Notes under the pieces: model-generated
What the model saw: the letters and a program-made list of their open reading frames with translations, nothing else
The model's database searches: none
What the model was told of the DNA's origin: nothing
Part shown: positions 6,956 to 13,576 of the stretch, in pieces
Layout of the letters: each line of letters begins with the position of its first letter
Position numbering within the stretch: the stretch's first letter is position 1
Translations under genes and position numbers: made by a program
Source: Baffinella frigidus
Taxonomy: Eukaryota > Cryptophyceae > Cryptomonadales > Baffinellaceae
DNA: 15,576 nt
NCBI GenBank assembly: GCA_026770585.1
Contig: MU646389.1
Location: 850,901 to 866,476 of the forward strand
Direction: 5' to 3'

Positions 6956-7070
6956 GCTCTGCCTTAGTTTTGTTCTGGCTCGTCCTAAAGGCTTTCTATT
7001 CACGCCTGTGTACTGGGTTTCTGCTCTTGAATACTTTGAAGGACGAGCCAGAATAAAACTCAGGCAGAGC
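6956..7070. mobile_element. L-family (AGCTCTGCC) TIR element
   Basis: GCTCTGCCTTAGTTTTGTTC with TGGCTCGTCC pairs with GGACGAGCCAGAATAAAACT and CAGGCAGAGC. TA precedes the left end. A relative with similar ends is at 10857-10972. Confidence 0.75.
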
Positions 7071-7079
7071 TGCCCTCAT

Positions 7080-7260
7080 TTTTAAAATGATTATAGTAAC
7101 TAATGCAGGAAACTTGCGTTTCCCTTATCCTTTAAAATAATTATAGTAACTTCCCTTATCTCCCTTATACAGTTTCCCTGATCTCCCTTTCCTCTTAATC
7201 CCCTTAATATATTCTTTTCTCAGAGACGGTGTTCGCTGCGCGGGAAGAAACTGCCAGGTC
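7080..7260. other. No gene; short direct repeat and CTCCCTTAT-rich sequence
   Basis: TTTAAAATGATTATAGTAAC at 7080-7099 recurs as TTTAAAATAATTATAGTAAC about 51 bp later. The rest is AT- and pyrimidine-rich, without coding signal. Confidence 0.45.
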
Positions 7261-7263
7261 TTA

Positions 7264-7408
7264 TCTCACAAAAGCCTTTCTAAAATCCGTTTTCTCAACT
7301 CAATTCCTCTACAAATTCGTCAACTTATTCTTTTTTCTACGCATAAGTTGACGAATTTGTAAGGGGGTTGACTTAAGAAAAACGACCTCTAAAAAGGCTT
7401 TTCTGAGA
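7264..7408. mobile_element. F-family element, TA-flanked
   Basis: The ends are TCTCACAAAAGCC and GGCTTTTCTGAGA with TA at 7262-7263 and 7409-7410. The inner stem TACAAATTCGTCAACTTA with TAAGTTGACGAATTTGTA is shared with 5681-5824, while the outer arms have diverged from the palindromic form. Confidence 0.8.
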
Positions 7409-7439
7409 TAAGGTCGTGCCGTGAGTTTCACGTCTGGGA

Positions 7440-7770
7440 TGAGTCCTTTAGATCCCGCAGGCAGCGAATGCGATCCCCACCACTCAGCACTACCCCCCAC
7501 TAAGCAGCACTACACATCAGATGTGTGCCCTACGCTAGACCTGAAGGTGGTCAATCGCAAAAGTCAACTTCAATGGAACCTCGTGTCAACTTTTGGCAAA
7601 ACGCTCAGATTCTGAGCGTTTTCCTGTTGTGTCAACTTATGATTGCTCCCGGTCACGTCTAAAGTAGCTAGGTCTCCCAGGCAGCGCATGCGACCCCCAC
7701 CACTCAGCACCACTCAGCACCACTCAGCACCCCCCCCCACTACGCAGCACCACTCCCTACTACGCAGCAG
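7440..7770. repeat. CCACTCAGCAC tandem repeats in two related blocks
   Basis: GCAGGCAGCGAATGCGATCC then CCACCACTCAGCACTAC near 7458-7494 recurs near 7680-7726, where CACTCAGCACC is repeated three times, followed by CTACGCAGCA units. Between the blocks are CAAAAGTCAACTTC and the palindrome AACGCTCAGATTCTGAGCGT. No gene is seen. Confidence 0.6.
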
Positions 7771-7772
7771 TA

Positions 7773-7960
7773 CAGTGGACCTACCCTAACACATACTCGT
7801 CGGGGCTTCACTGATTGAGTATGTGTGGAGGGTAGGTATGCGTTATGGTGTCCACCCTTCAGGCATACTTCCTTGCAGGGGGGAATCGGGGGCCGGCCGA
7901 AGGAGTATGTGTGGAGGGTAAGTATGTGCTACGGTAGCCTGTGTTAGGGTAGGTCCACTG
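7773..7960. mobile_element. CAGTGGACC TIR element, TA-flanked
   Basis: CAGTGGACCTACCCTAACAC and GTGTTAGGGTAGGTCCACTG are perfect inverted copies with TA at 7771-7772 and 7961-7962. Two further inner copies of GAGTATGTGTGGAGGGTA suggest internal duplication. Only one member of this family is in the window. Confidence 0.75.
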
Positions 7961-7981
7961 TACTCCCCACCACTCAGCATT

Positions 7982-8151
7982 CCACCAACCCTCACGGAAG
8001 GACCAAACAGTCGATTTCCGACCTATTCCACCTATTTGATTATGCACCAAGATCGCGACTTCTTAAGTTGTAGCCAGGCGAATTCGCCTGGCTGTCGAGG
8101 TGAATTCGAGGTCTGAAAACCAACCGGTTGGTCCTTTGTGAGGGTTGGTGG
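7982..8151. mobile_element. H-family (CCACCAACC) TIR element
   Basis: CCACCAACCCTCACGGAAGG at the left pairs with GGTCCTTTGTGAGGGTTGGT at the right. The interior has CCAGGCGAATTCGCCTGG, a perfect palindrome. Other copies are at 10258-10430 and, as a half element, at 12597-12682. Confidence 0.8.
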
Positions 8152-8178
8152 TTAGTCCCCACCACTCGTGCGAGCTTA

Positions 8179-8312
8179 TCCGGGGAAACCTATTTTTCTT
8201 TCATTTGATGGCAATCAAAATTACTACACAGATTCTTTTATATTACTAACAAGAACGAATTGTGTAGTAATTTTCGTTGCCATCAAATGAAAGAAAAATA
8301 GTTTCCCCCGGA
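8179..8312. mobile_element. C-family TIR element
   Basis: TCCGGGGAAACCTATTTTTC pairs with the right arm ending AGTTTCCCCCGGAT. TA precedes it, while the right flank is altered, perhaps because a D element abuts at 8314. Confidence 0.85.
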
Positions 8313-8313
8313 T

Positions 8314-8385
8314 GATAGACTCTGGGAGGCGACACGCGAGAGCAGAAAGATGCTCTAGAGAGTCACCTACCCAGAGTCATATATC
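8314..8385 (+). mobile_element. D-family element
   Basis: GATAGACTCTGGGAGGCGAC at the left is matched in inverted form by GTCACCTACCCAGAGTCATA TATC at the right. It sits directly against the C element. Its downstream GTATACACCAGTATAC parallels the other D copies. Confidence 0.65.
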
Positions 8386-8461
8386 ACCGAGTATACACCA
8401 GTATACGAAGATAAGAGCAGGCAGTGCTGCACCGCTTCGTCCGCATCCTGCTGCAACCACC

Positions 8462-8587
8462 CCACGCCAGGCTGATCGAGGGAAACCGACGCCTTATCCG
8501 CGCCAGATCTGGCGCGGTTGACTTGAGAATTCGAGGCATTTCCCTGGAAAGATGTCAGAGGTGGATGTTTCGAGTGTCCTGGCGTGG
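8462..8587 (-). mobile_element. J-family (CCACGCCAG) element, reverse orientation
   Basis: CCACGCCAGGCTGATCGAGG at the left and CGAGTGTCCTGGCGTGG at the right are inverted copies. The inner palindrome CCGCGCCAGATCTGGCGCGG replaces the ACGTCAGATC type. GGGAAACCGACGCCTTATCC is the complement of the copy at 1446-1571. Confidence 0.8.
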
Positions 8588-8697
8588 CTGGCAGAGCGCT
8601 CACGTCCAAACAGCGCCGTGCGGCGACATGGCGCGTGTGGAGAGGCCGAAAGGGCGGATACGGGGGAGGAGGGGGGTCGGGGGGGCAGGGAGGAAAC

Positions 8698-8817
8698 CCC
8701 AATAAAAACGGTGGCGGACGAATTTGCTTGCAGGCCCGCGAGGATCGAGCCAGTTCCGGGTAGGAAGATGTTGAGGATGAGCACGAGTAAGCCTGTGGCC
8801 TTGGGCACCGAGGGCAC
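8698..8817 (-). CDS. Probable internal exon, Spec3/Stum-like hydrophobic domain
   Basis: On the minus strand an ACGCAG acceptor is followed by exactly 40 codons and then a GTTTCC donor, so the exon would be phase 0 at both ends; the donor matches that of intron 1 of the hydrolase gene. The peptide starts VPSVPKATGLLVLILNIFLP and continues GTGSILAGLQANSSATVFIG. A hydrophobic run leading into LNIFLPGTGSILAG resembles the LN(I/T)xxPGxGT(I/L)xAG signature I associate with Spec3/Stum-type membrane proteins, but this is from memory and on one exon only. The expected role would be a small multi-pass membrane protein. Flanking exons were not identified. The long frame continuing past 8698 runs into a G-rich tract and the J element and is probably not coding. 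Confidence 0.4.
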
Positions 8818-8884
8818 CTGCGTCTCAACGCTGTCACTCGATCACGCTCCAACGCCTACCATCCTGTTGTCAGTGCGCTCACTA

Positions 8885-8942
8885 AACATATGATGTATTT
8901 GTTAAGGGCCGTTCACATGATGTATTTGTTAAGGACCGTTGA
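8885..8942. repeat. Two-unit tandem repeat ATGATGTATTTGTTAAGG
   Basis: ATGATGTATTTGTTAAGG followed by GCCGTT or ACCGTT occurs twice, about 27 bp apart. It is followed by two GAGCCTATC words. Confidence 0.6.
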
Positions 8943-8947
8943 GCCTA

Positions 8948-9376
8948 TCAACCGTAAGAGCCTATCGACTTTGAGGAGCAGGACCAGCTGCAGAACTCCA
9001 TATTCTCAGAAGCACCGCCAAGGCCAGATCCAAACGTGACACTCCTTCCTGGAGAAACTGCCGGAACGGAGACTTGGAAACGCTGAACCCTAGACCCAAA
9101 GCCCGCTGCGTGCCATCCAATCGCCAGTGCGCTCATTAAAGAGGAGCAGGGCCAGCTGCAGAGCTCCAACTTCTCGGGAGTTGCACAGATTGGAGCAACC
9201 CGTTTGCACGGCCTAGGCCAGCGCAGGAGCTCACGGCTGGTGGAGCGGTGGGGGGAGCGGGCCTGCTGGTGCCGAATATCGCTGAGGACGCTCTCGCACA
9301 GCCCAGGTCTGTCCATGTCCATCGCGATCAGCTGCTCCGCGCCCCCGCCCAAATTTGCTGCTCCGAAGAGGGTCAA
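8948..9376 (-). CDS. Possible coding exon(s), unidentified
   Basis: A 142-codon minus-strand frame begins MTLFGAANLGGGAEQLIAMD and continues MDRPGLCESVLSDIRHQQAR, which is protein-like for its first 60 residues. Its later part (LCSWPCSS and FCSWSCSS) comes from a repeated DNA segment (AGGAGCAGGGCCAGCTGCAG at about 9142 and a near copy at about 8983), so it is less trustworthy. A plus-strand frame over the repeat reads FEEQDQLQNSIFSEAPPRPD, which is also plausible, so strand is uncertain. If the minus frame is real it could be an upstream exon of the same gene as the Spec3-like exon. I recognise no family. Confidence 0.22.
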   Translation of the reverse strand: MTLFGAANLGGGAEQLIAMDMDRPGLCESVLSDIRHQQARSPHRSTSRELLRWPRPCKRVAPICATPEKLELCSWPCSSLMSALAIGWHAAGFGSRVQRFQVSVPAVSPGRSVTFGSGLGGASENMEFCSWSCSSKSIGSYG

Positions 9377-9394
9377 ATCAAGGAGGGGAACAGA

Positions 9395-9523
9395 CCACGC
9401 CAGAGCGCTCGAAACATTATCAACTTTTGAGATCGTTCAGGGGAAATCCCCTGAATACTTAAGTCAATGACGTCAGATCTGACGTGGATAAGGCTTCGGT
9501 TCCCCTCGAGCCCTCTGGCGTGG
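9395..9523 (+). mobile_element. J-family element immediately upstream of the hydrolase gene
   Basis: It runs from CCACGCCAGAGCGCTCGAAA to CCCTCTGGCGTGG, with the internal palindrome ACGTCAGATCTGACGT. It ends 51 bp before the chosen start codon at 9575 and contains the first in-frame ATG (9467) of the longer open frame, so it probably contributes the 5' leader or promoter of the gene. TA is not retained at either flank. Confidence 0.8.
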
Positions 9524-9574
9524 AACGGCGTCTCCAGAATCGATTCTGGAGCTCTGAGCATCTCCCGAGCTGGG

Positions 9575-10135
9575 ATGCGCATTCAGGCGGCGACGCGGGC
9601 GGGGTGGAGCCTGGCGGTGTGTGGAGCAAGGAGCAGTGTGGTGCCCGCGAGCCACGTGGGCACGTTCAACGCAGCCCGCCCTGCGCCTGCGTTTGCAAGG
9701 GAGGTGTCTTCCTGGCTAAACATTGCGAGCTCGTCGTGGCTGGCGTCGAGGAACGGGCGGGCGCACGTGGGTTTCGGGAGGGAGAGGAGGGTGGCGGTGC
9801 ATGCACGGGCGGCGCCCGCGGGGCGTGGGGGGCACCAGACTGTGGAGCTTTCGGCATTTGTGCCGAAAAGGCTGAAGAATTTATCGCCAGAAGGACTTCC
9901 ACTGCTGGTGATTCTTCACGGCCTATTGGGGAACAGCAACAACTGGCGCTCGATGCTCACGCGCCCGGATTGTTGCCCGGGGATGTACACGGTGTCCCTC
10001 GACCTGCGGAACCACGGCAAGTCCGGGTGGGCGCAGACCAACAGCTTCGCCGAAATGTCCGACGACGTGATGGAGTTTGCAGAGGGCTTCGGGGTCAGGG
10101 AGGCGAGCCTCATCGGGCACTCCATGGGCGGCAAG
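9575..10135 (+). CDS. ABHD11/YbfF-type alpha/beta hydrolase, exon 1
   Basis: Exon 1 encodes residues 1-187. The start is placed at ATG 9575 because the frame upstream of it comes from a J-family repeat; an upstream ATG at 9467 is possible. Residues 1 to about 88 are rich in Ala, Arg and Ser with few acids (MRIQAATRAGWSLAVCGARS), typical of an organelle-targeting presequence; ABHD11 relatives are mitochondrial. The fold begins about residue 90: LLVILHGLLGNSNNW (111-124) with the oxyanion His-Gly, DLRNHGKSGW (143-152), and the nucleophile elbow GHSMGG (181-186) with Ser183. Family members cleave ester or thioester bonds; the substrate here is unknown. The exon ends GGC GGC AAG, then GTTTCC. Read-through would add only VSPTS and stop, cutting the fold off after the elbow, so splicing is required. 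Confidence 0.85.
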
Positions 10136-10257
10136 GTTTCCCCCACCTCCTAGGACAGCGCCGCGTGTATGCTCCGTCGGGCCTGCCGTGGTGCGACGCC
10201 GAGTGCACGCACGGGCGACCTCCTCGAATGAGTGCCATTTCCCGACAACCCTGCATC

Positions 10258-10430
10258 CCACCAACCCTCACGGAAAGACCAAATCGCCGATTTTCAGACC
10301 TCAGATTCACCTTGCAGACACCCCAGATCTGGGGTGTCTGTGTCAACTTAAGTCCCAATCTTGGTACAAAATCAACTTTTGGGATCAGGTCGAAATCAAT
10401 GGATTTGGTCCTTCCGTGAGGGTTGGGGGT
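10258..10430. mobile_element. H-family element in intron 1
   Basis: CCACCAACCCTCACGGAAAG pairs with TTGGTCCTTCCGTGAGGGTT at the right. The inner hairpin AGACACCCCAGATCTGGGGT is followed by a stretch (TCTTGGTACAAAATCAACTT) found inverted in the half element at 12597-12682. Confidence 0.8.
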
Positions 10431-10856
10431 CCTTGCTGCACATCCCGCCTTCCCCCAGACCAAGCAGAGCCCACACCGTGGACTACGAAGGAATTTCGTG
10501 AATACTCTTCAAGTGGATAATCCATAGGACCCTACGGTAAGCAAGGCCGTAGGGACCCACTCGGTGGGCTACGAGGGTTTCGTTGACCCCGGATTCCGGG
10601 GTGTTACGTGACCAATTTGCATCAAACAAGATCCTTCAAGTTAATTGTCTTCAGGTAAGTTGACTTTTGATAAAAGGACATAGGCTGGCCCTGCTCATCC
10701 TGCTCATGTCCTAAAACATTCTTGATCGATATTCAACCCATAATCCCTTCGTAGCCCGCTGTGTGGCACTCGGTTCTTATTTAAACCAATACAAATCAGA
10801 CTGAATCGTTAGGTCGCGTTCAGTGCTCCTGCCGCGGCACAGCCAACTGGAGACAT

Positions 10857-10972
10857 GGCTCTGCCTCAGTAAAATTGGGCTCGCCATCAATTTATTTCAG
10901 TTGCACATTTGTACCAGATTTCCTGGTGTAAATGTATTTTATGGCGGACAGGGTTTTATTCAGGCAGAGCTA
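10857..10972. mobile_element. L-family element in intron 1
   Basis: GGCTCTGCCTCAGTAAAATT with GGGCTCGCCA pairs with TGGCGGACAGGGTTTTATTC and AGGCAGAGCT. The ends resemble 6956-7070; the loop differs and contains TTTGTACCAG. Confidence 0.7.
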
Positions 10973-10997
10973 GTAGACGTGGGGCGGGCCCGGGCAA

Positions 10998-11176
10998 CCA
11001 CACGAGGCTACCTATGCGAACAGAATAAATGTCGATTGTAAACGTGTGTAGTAATTTTCAGATGAAAAGCAGCGACTTTACACAAGTCCGACCGCTCAGC
11101 GGGCGGAAACGTGATCATTTGCCCGCAATACTTTAAAAGTCCGTTTTATTCTGTTCGCCTGGGTAGCCTCGTGTGG
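10998..11176. repeat. Inverted repeat with about 28-bp arms in intron 1
   Basis: CCACACGAGGCTACCTATGC with GAACAGAATAAA pairs with TTTATTCTGTTCGCC and GGGTAGCCTCGTGTGG. It is probably another TIR element; a GTGTAGTAATTTTC word inside recalls family C. Confidence 0.65.
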
Positions 11177-11336
11177 AATAGAGAAGAGTTGAGCTTCCTG
11201 GCCGTATTTCTTCTTTATTCCCCTCAGAGATTTTCGGAAAGTGATAAAATTCATTAGGGATTCAACTGGACCCCCTGTAGGTGGCATTACGAAAGCGTCC
11301 AGCCCTGGATGGCTTCCCTGGGACCTGAAGCGGGTG

Positions 11337-11370
11337 GCACCTTGCCCTACAGTATCCCGAGAAAAGGTGC
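11337..11370 (+). pseudogene. Fragment of hydrolase exon 2 (5' part)
   Basis: GCACCTTGCCCTACAGTATC with CCGAGAAAAGGTGC matches the head of exon 2 (11883 onward) with two substitutions and a 2-bp insertion that breaks the frame. It is in the same orientation as the gene and lacks an acceptor. Confidence 0.7.
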
Positions 11371-11476
11371 TAACATGAAGTGGATTAAATCGAGGATGTC
11401 AAAAGAGCCATTCCCTGCGGCCTGAGAACTGAATCCGACGAGTTAACACGTATGTAGGAGTCTTCTTCTTCTTCTT

Positions 11477-11602
11477 CCACGCCAGAGTGGAGGAGGGGGT
11501 TAATTTTTTAAAACCGTGTCAGGACACGGTCTTTGACTTTTGAAAACTACTGCCTTGCAGGGGAATTGACTTTTGGCGACCCCTTCGAAGACTCTGGCGT
11601 GG
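11477..11602. mobile_element. J-related TIR element in intron 1
   Basis: CCACGCCAGAGTGGAGG and GAAGACTCTGGCGTGG are inverted ends like family J, but the interior is different (CCGTGTCAGGACACGG hairpin, GACTTTTGAAAAC and TTGACTTTTGGCG). It is flanked by CTTCTTCTTC and by the dispersed module also seen at 1076-1145. Confidence 0.7.
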
Positions 11603-11740
11603 TGATTTATTACCCTCAGAAAAGACCTCGAGAGGCCCCCCAGTCTTTTGAAAAGTGATCAACGTACTACTACTCTAATGCTGCGATGTGGCGGACGGGC
11701 TTGACTCCCTTCCAGACGGAAGAGTGGAGCGAGGGTATTA

Positions 11741-11776
11741 TCTCAGAAAACGAGTTCTAAAACTCGTTTTCTGAGA
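11741..11776. mobile_element. Solo F-family arm, 36-bp palindrome, TA-flanked
   Basis: TCTCAGAAAACGAGTTCT with its near-complement AAAACTCGTTTTCTGAGA is bounded by TA at 11739-11740 and 11777-11778. It equals the single self-palindromic arm of the F element at 5681-5824, so it is either a minimal mobile unit or an internal-deletion product. Confidence 0.75.
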
Positions 11777-11874
11777 TAAGGTAGGAGTTGAACACGCTCA
11801 CTGGAGCACCCGCTTCAGGTCCCAGGGAAGCCATCCAGGGCTGGACGCTTTCGTAACCAGCTCGCCCGCTGCAG

Positions 11875-11987
11875 GTAGCGATGCACCTTGCGCTGCAGTA
11901 TCCCGAGAAGGTGCGGAGCCTGGTGGTGGTGGACATCGCGCCCGTCGACTACGCGGGGTCCATGATGCACGAGACCATCCTACAAGG
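11875..11987 (+). CDS. ABHD11/YbfF-type hydrolase, exon 2
   Basis: The acceptor is CGCTGCAG and the donor AAGG|GTGACT. It encodes VAMHLALQYPEKVRSLVVVD then IAPVDYAGSMMHETILQ, residues 188-224, and leaves two bases of a Gly codon (phase 2). Asp207 in VVVDIAPVDY lies 24 residues after Ser183. In E. coli YbfF the same motif DIAPVDY holds the acidic triad residue at the same spacing, as I recall it. The exon is preceded by the right arm of the 50-bp inverted repeat. Two partial copies of this exon lie in the flanking introns. Confidence 0.85.
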
Positions 11988-12086
11988 GTGACTCCTTCAC
12001 CCCCTCTGTGGTCCCATCTCCACGCGACGCCGGCCCGTGTACCAAGTCCAAAAAAAAATGGGTCTTTATATTATTTTGGGTACACA

Positions 12087-12156
12087 TTGGCTAGTAGATG
12101 GACATTATTTCGGGTTCAAGTTGGCGAGTAGATGGACAAATTGGCGGGTAGATGGA
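12087..12156. repeat. Three-unit tandem repeat, TTGGCGAGTAGATGGAC
   Basis: TTGGCTAGTAGATGGAC, TTGGCGAGTAGATGGAC and TTGGCGGGTAGATGGAC occur in series, directly before the exon 2 copy. Confidence 0.7.
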
Positions 12157-12157
12157 C

Positions 12158-12311
12158 GAGCCTGGTGGTGGTGGACATCGCGCCCGTCGACTATGCTGGG
12201 TCCATGATGCACGAGACCATTCTGCAAGGGTGACTCCTTCACCCCCTCACCCCTCCCACGTCGAGGGTGTTGATCGGTTCGCCTCTTTGTCTCACCCCTT
12301 TTCGATCCCAT
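12158..12311 (+). pseudogene. Copy of exon 2 tail plus start of intron 2
   Basis: From AGCCTGGTGGTGGTGGACAT this matches the last 72 bases of exon 2 with four differences (TAC/TAT, GCG/GCT, ATC/ATT, CTA/CTG), all synonymous. The donor AAGG|GTGACT and the next bases of the intron (CCTTCACCCCCT) are also copied. No acceptor or 5' exon half is present here. A diverged third copy of the intron part is at about 12990-13060. Confidence 0.8.
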
Positions 12312-12314
12312 GTA

Positions 12315-12415
12315 TCCCTCAAGTGGCAAGTAGGCTCATACGCCCTACCGTAGGGCCGTAGGGCCTGCCTAGGACCTCTTGGCGGTCAAAGTTGACCGTC
12401 TCGCCACTTAAGGGA
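12315..12415. mobile_element. B-family element in intron 2, TA-flanked
   Basis: TCCCTCAAGTGGCAAGTAGG and CTCGCCACTTAAGGGA are inverted ends with TA at 12313-12314 and 12416-12417. The right arm has GCGGTCAAAGTTGACCG, a variant resembling the decayed copy at 212. Confidence 0.8.
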
Positions 12416-12596
12416 TACTGTGTGTTTCGAGTTTACGGTGGTCCAACCAGCGCTCACCAACTCGGCACACGCAAGGCAGTCACCTCGGACAGTTGGCTTC
12501 GGCGTCCGCGTGACCGGTCACGCGGGCGCTCACGAGCCTGCCGGCGGGGCTGTTCCACCCCAGCTAGGCGACCTCTTGGCGGTTGTGCAGCAAGGA

Positions 12597-12706
12597 CCAC
12601 CAACCCTCACGGAAGGACCAAATCCATTGATTTCGACCTGATCCCAAAAGTTGATTTTGTACCAAGATTGGGACTTAAGTTGATCGGCTCGCCACTTAAG
12701 GGATAT
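12597..12706. mobile_element. Half H element joined to a B right end
   Basis: CCACCAACCCTCACGGAAGG continues through AAAAGTTGATTTTGTACCAA to about 12682, then switches to GGCTCGCCACTTAAGGGATA. There is no H right end and no B left end, so this is a recombinant remnant. Confidence 0.65.
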
Positions 12707-12771
12707 CGGGGTTGCCCACATCGAATTTCCCCACTCTGTTGGAGTTCCCCTAACCAATGGGTCATCTAAGT

Positions 12772-12922
12772 CCACGCAGGGCTGGAGGGGGGGGGTATTC
12801 AAAAGTCATTTTTGACGGGGAAACTTTCTCAAAAGTCCCTTTTTAGCACAAAAACGGCTCCAAGAACGAGCAAACGGCTCCAAGAACGAGCATGGAATAC
12901 CCCACCCAAGGGCCTGGAGTGG
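12772..12922 (+). mobile_element. I-family repeat, copy 2
   Basis: It is the same as 4120-4269 over its full length, with a few changes, including the tandem ACGGCTCCAAGAACGAGCA pair and imperfect terminal repeats (CCACGCAGGG and CCTGGAGTGG). The sharp shared boundaries at both ends show it is one dispersed unit. Confidence 0.75.
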
Positions 12923-12989
12923 ATACACATACATAAGGTAACCTTGATACACGTACATACGTACATATAGTACGACTCATATCACCCTC

Positions 12990-13060
12990 AGCCCTCCAAG
13001 GGTACATCCTTCACTCCCTCACCCCTCCCACGTCCAGGGTGTTGATCAATTTGTCTCTTT
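12990..13060 (+). repeat. Diverged copy of intron 2 start
   Basis: TCCAAGGGTACATCCTTCAC then CCCTCACCCCTCCCACGTCC and AGGGTGTTGATCAATTTG parallels 12220-12280. The donor GGGTGACT has become GGGTACAT. This makes three copies of this boundary. Confidence 0.65.
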
Positions 13061-13251
13061 GCCCCCCCCCGATCGGTACATGAAACGGTACCTGAAACAG
13101 CTCGGAACACTACGAGGAACCATGCTGAAGTTAATTATTAGATTCTTGCCCTAGAAACACGCCAAAATTCTGCAGTTTTGTCACACCCCTCCCCGGATTT
13201 CCGGGGAGGGACGTGCCCCGTAGCCTACCGAGTGGTCCGTTGTCCCTGGTA

Positions 13252-13436
13252 GAGCATTTGCGGTAATGGTTGTCCGTTTTGGACATACGGTTTTCCCGTT
13301 TCCCGGTTTTGATTTGTACCAGAAGTGTCCATTTAAAATGTTTTACGAACTTTAAATGGACACTTCTGGTACAAATCAAAATTGGAAAACGGGAAAACCG
13401 CAAGTCCAAAACGGATAACAATTACCGCAAATGCTC
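13252..13436. mobile_element. E-family (GAGC) long hairpin element, TA-flanked
   Basis: TA at 13250-13251 and 13437-13438 flanks GAGCATTTGCGGTAATGGTT and its complement ending ACCGCAAATGCTC. The arms pair almost throughout, about 85 bp each, around a loop near ATGTTTTACGAACT. It includes GATTTGTACCAGAAGTGTCC in mirrored form. The twin open frames on both strands with shared peptide RSVHLK are a consequence of the palindrome. Confidence 0.9.
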
Positions 13437-13576
13437 TACAAACCCGAAAGACCCAAACGATCACCACACGTGACTTTGGAGGGCGAGCCGCTTGGATTTC
13501 CAATTTCCCCAGATCGCTGCAGGCACGCAACCCAAACTAGCCCTGGTCTGCTCCCATTTCTTTTCAACAACCTTAA

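Larger units (their letters stand above)
11287..11856. repeat. Perfect 50-bp inverted repeat, arms 11287-11336 and 11807-11856
   Basis: The left arm begins TTACGAAAGCGTCCAGCCCT and ends CTGAAGCGGGTG; the right arm is its exact reverse complement. The spacing is 470 bp. The right arm ends 18 bp before the exon 2 acceptor, so it supplies CGTAAC, a possible branch-point sequence. The left arm runs straight into a fragment of exon 2. Perfect identity implies recent origin or gene conversion. Confidence 0.85.
10136..11874 (+). other. Hydrolase intron 1, filled with TIR elements
   Basis: The 1,739-bp intron runs from GTTTCC to CGCTGCAG. It is phase 0 and joins GGK to VAMHLALQYP, matching the GHSMGGK-(V/A)-type continuity of the family. 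It contains an H element, an L element, an inverted repeat at 10998-11176, a 50-bp perfect inverted repeat, a fragment of exon 2, a J-related element and a 36-bp F palindrome. The part at 10431-10856 has no gene; it carries TAGGACCCTACGGTA and an AAGTTGACTTTTG word. Confidence 0.75.

Noticed and set aside
7440-7770. CRISPR-like array of CCACTCAGCAC repeats
   Set aside because: Repeats are adjacent or irregularly spaced with no uniform spacers, and no cas genes are present in this eukaryotic sequence.
8367-8893. Longer minus (161 codons) and plus (113 codons) frames around the Spec3-like exon
   Set aside because: They are in other frames, are Pro/Arg- or Gly/Glu-rich and run into the J element. 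Only the 40-codon segment with splice sites looks coding.
9484-10419. A 311-codon plus-strand frame overlapping hydrolase exon 1
   Set aside because: It is the +1 shadow of exon 1, rich in Gly, Arg and Ala. The hydrolase motifs HGLLGNSNNW and GHSMGG are in the other frame.
12152-12361. Plus-strand frame beginning MDEPGGGGHRARRLC
   Set aside because: It reads the exon 2 copy out of frame; the native frame gives LVVVDIAPVDYAG.
13131-13530. Overlapping frames on both strands with shared RSVHLK and FSRFP words
   Set aside because: They arise from the near-perfect hairpin at 13252-13436.
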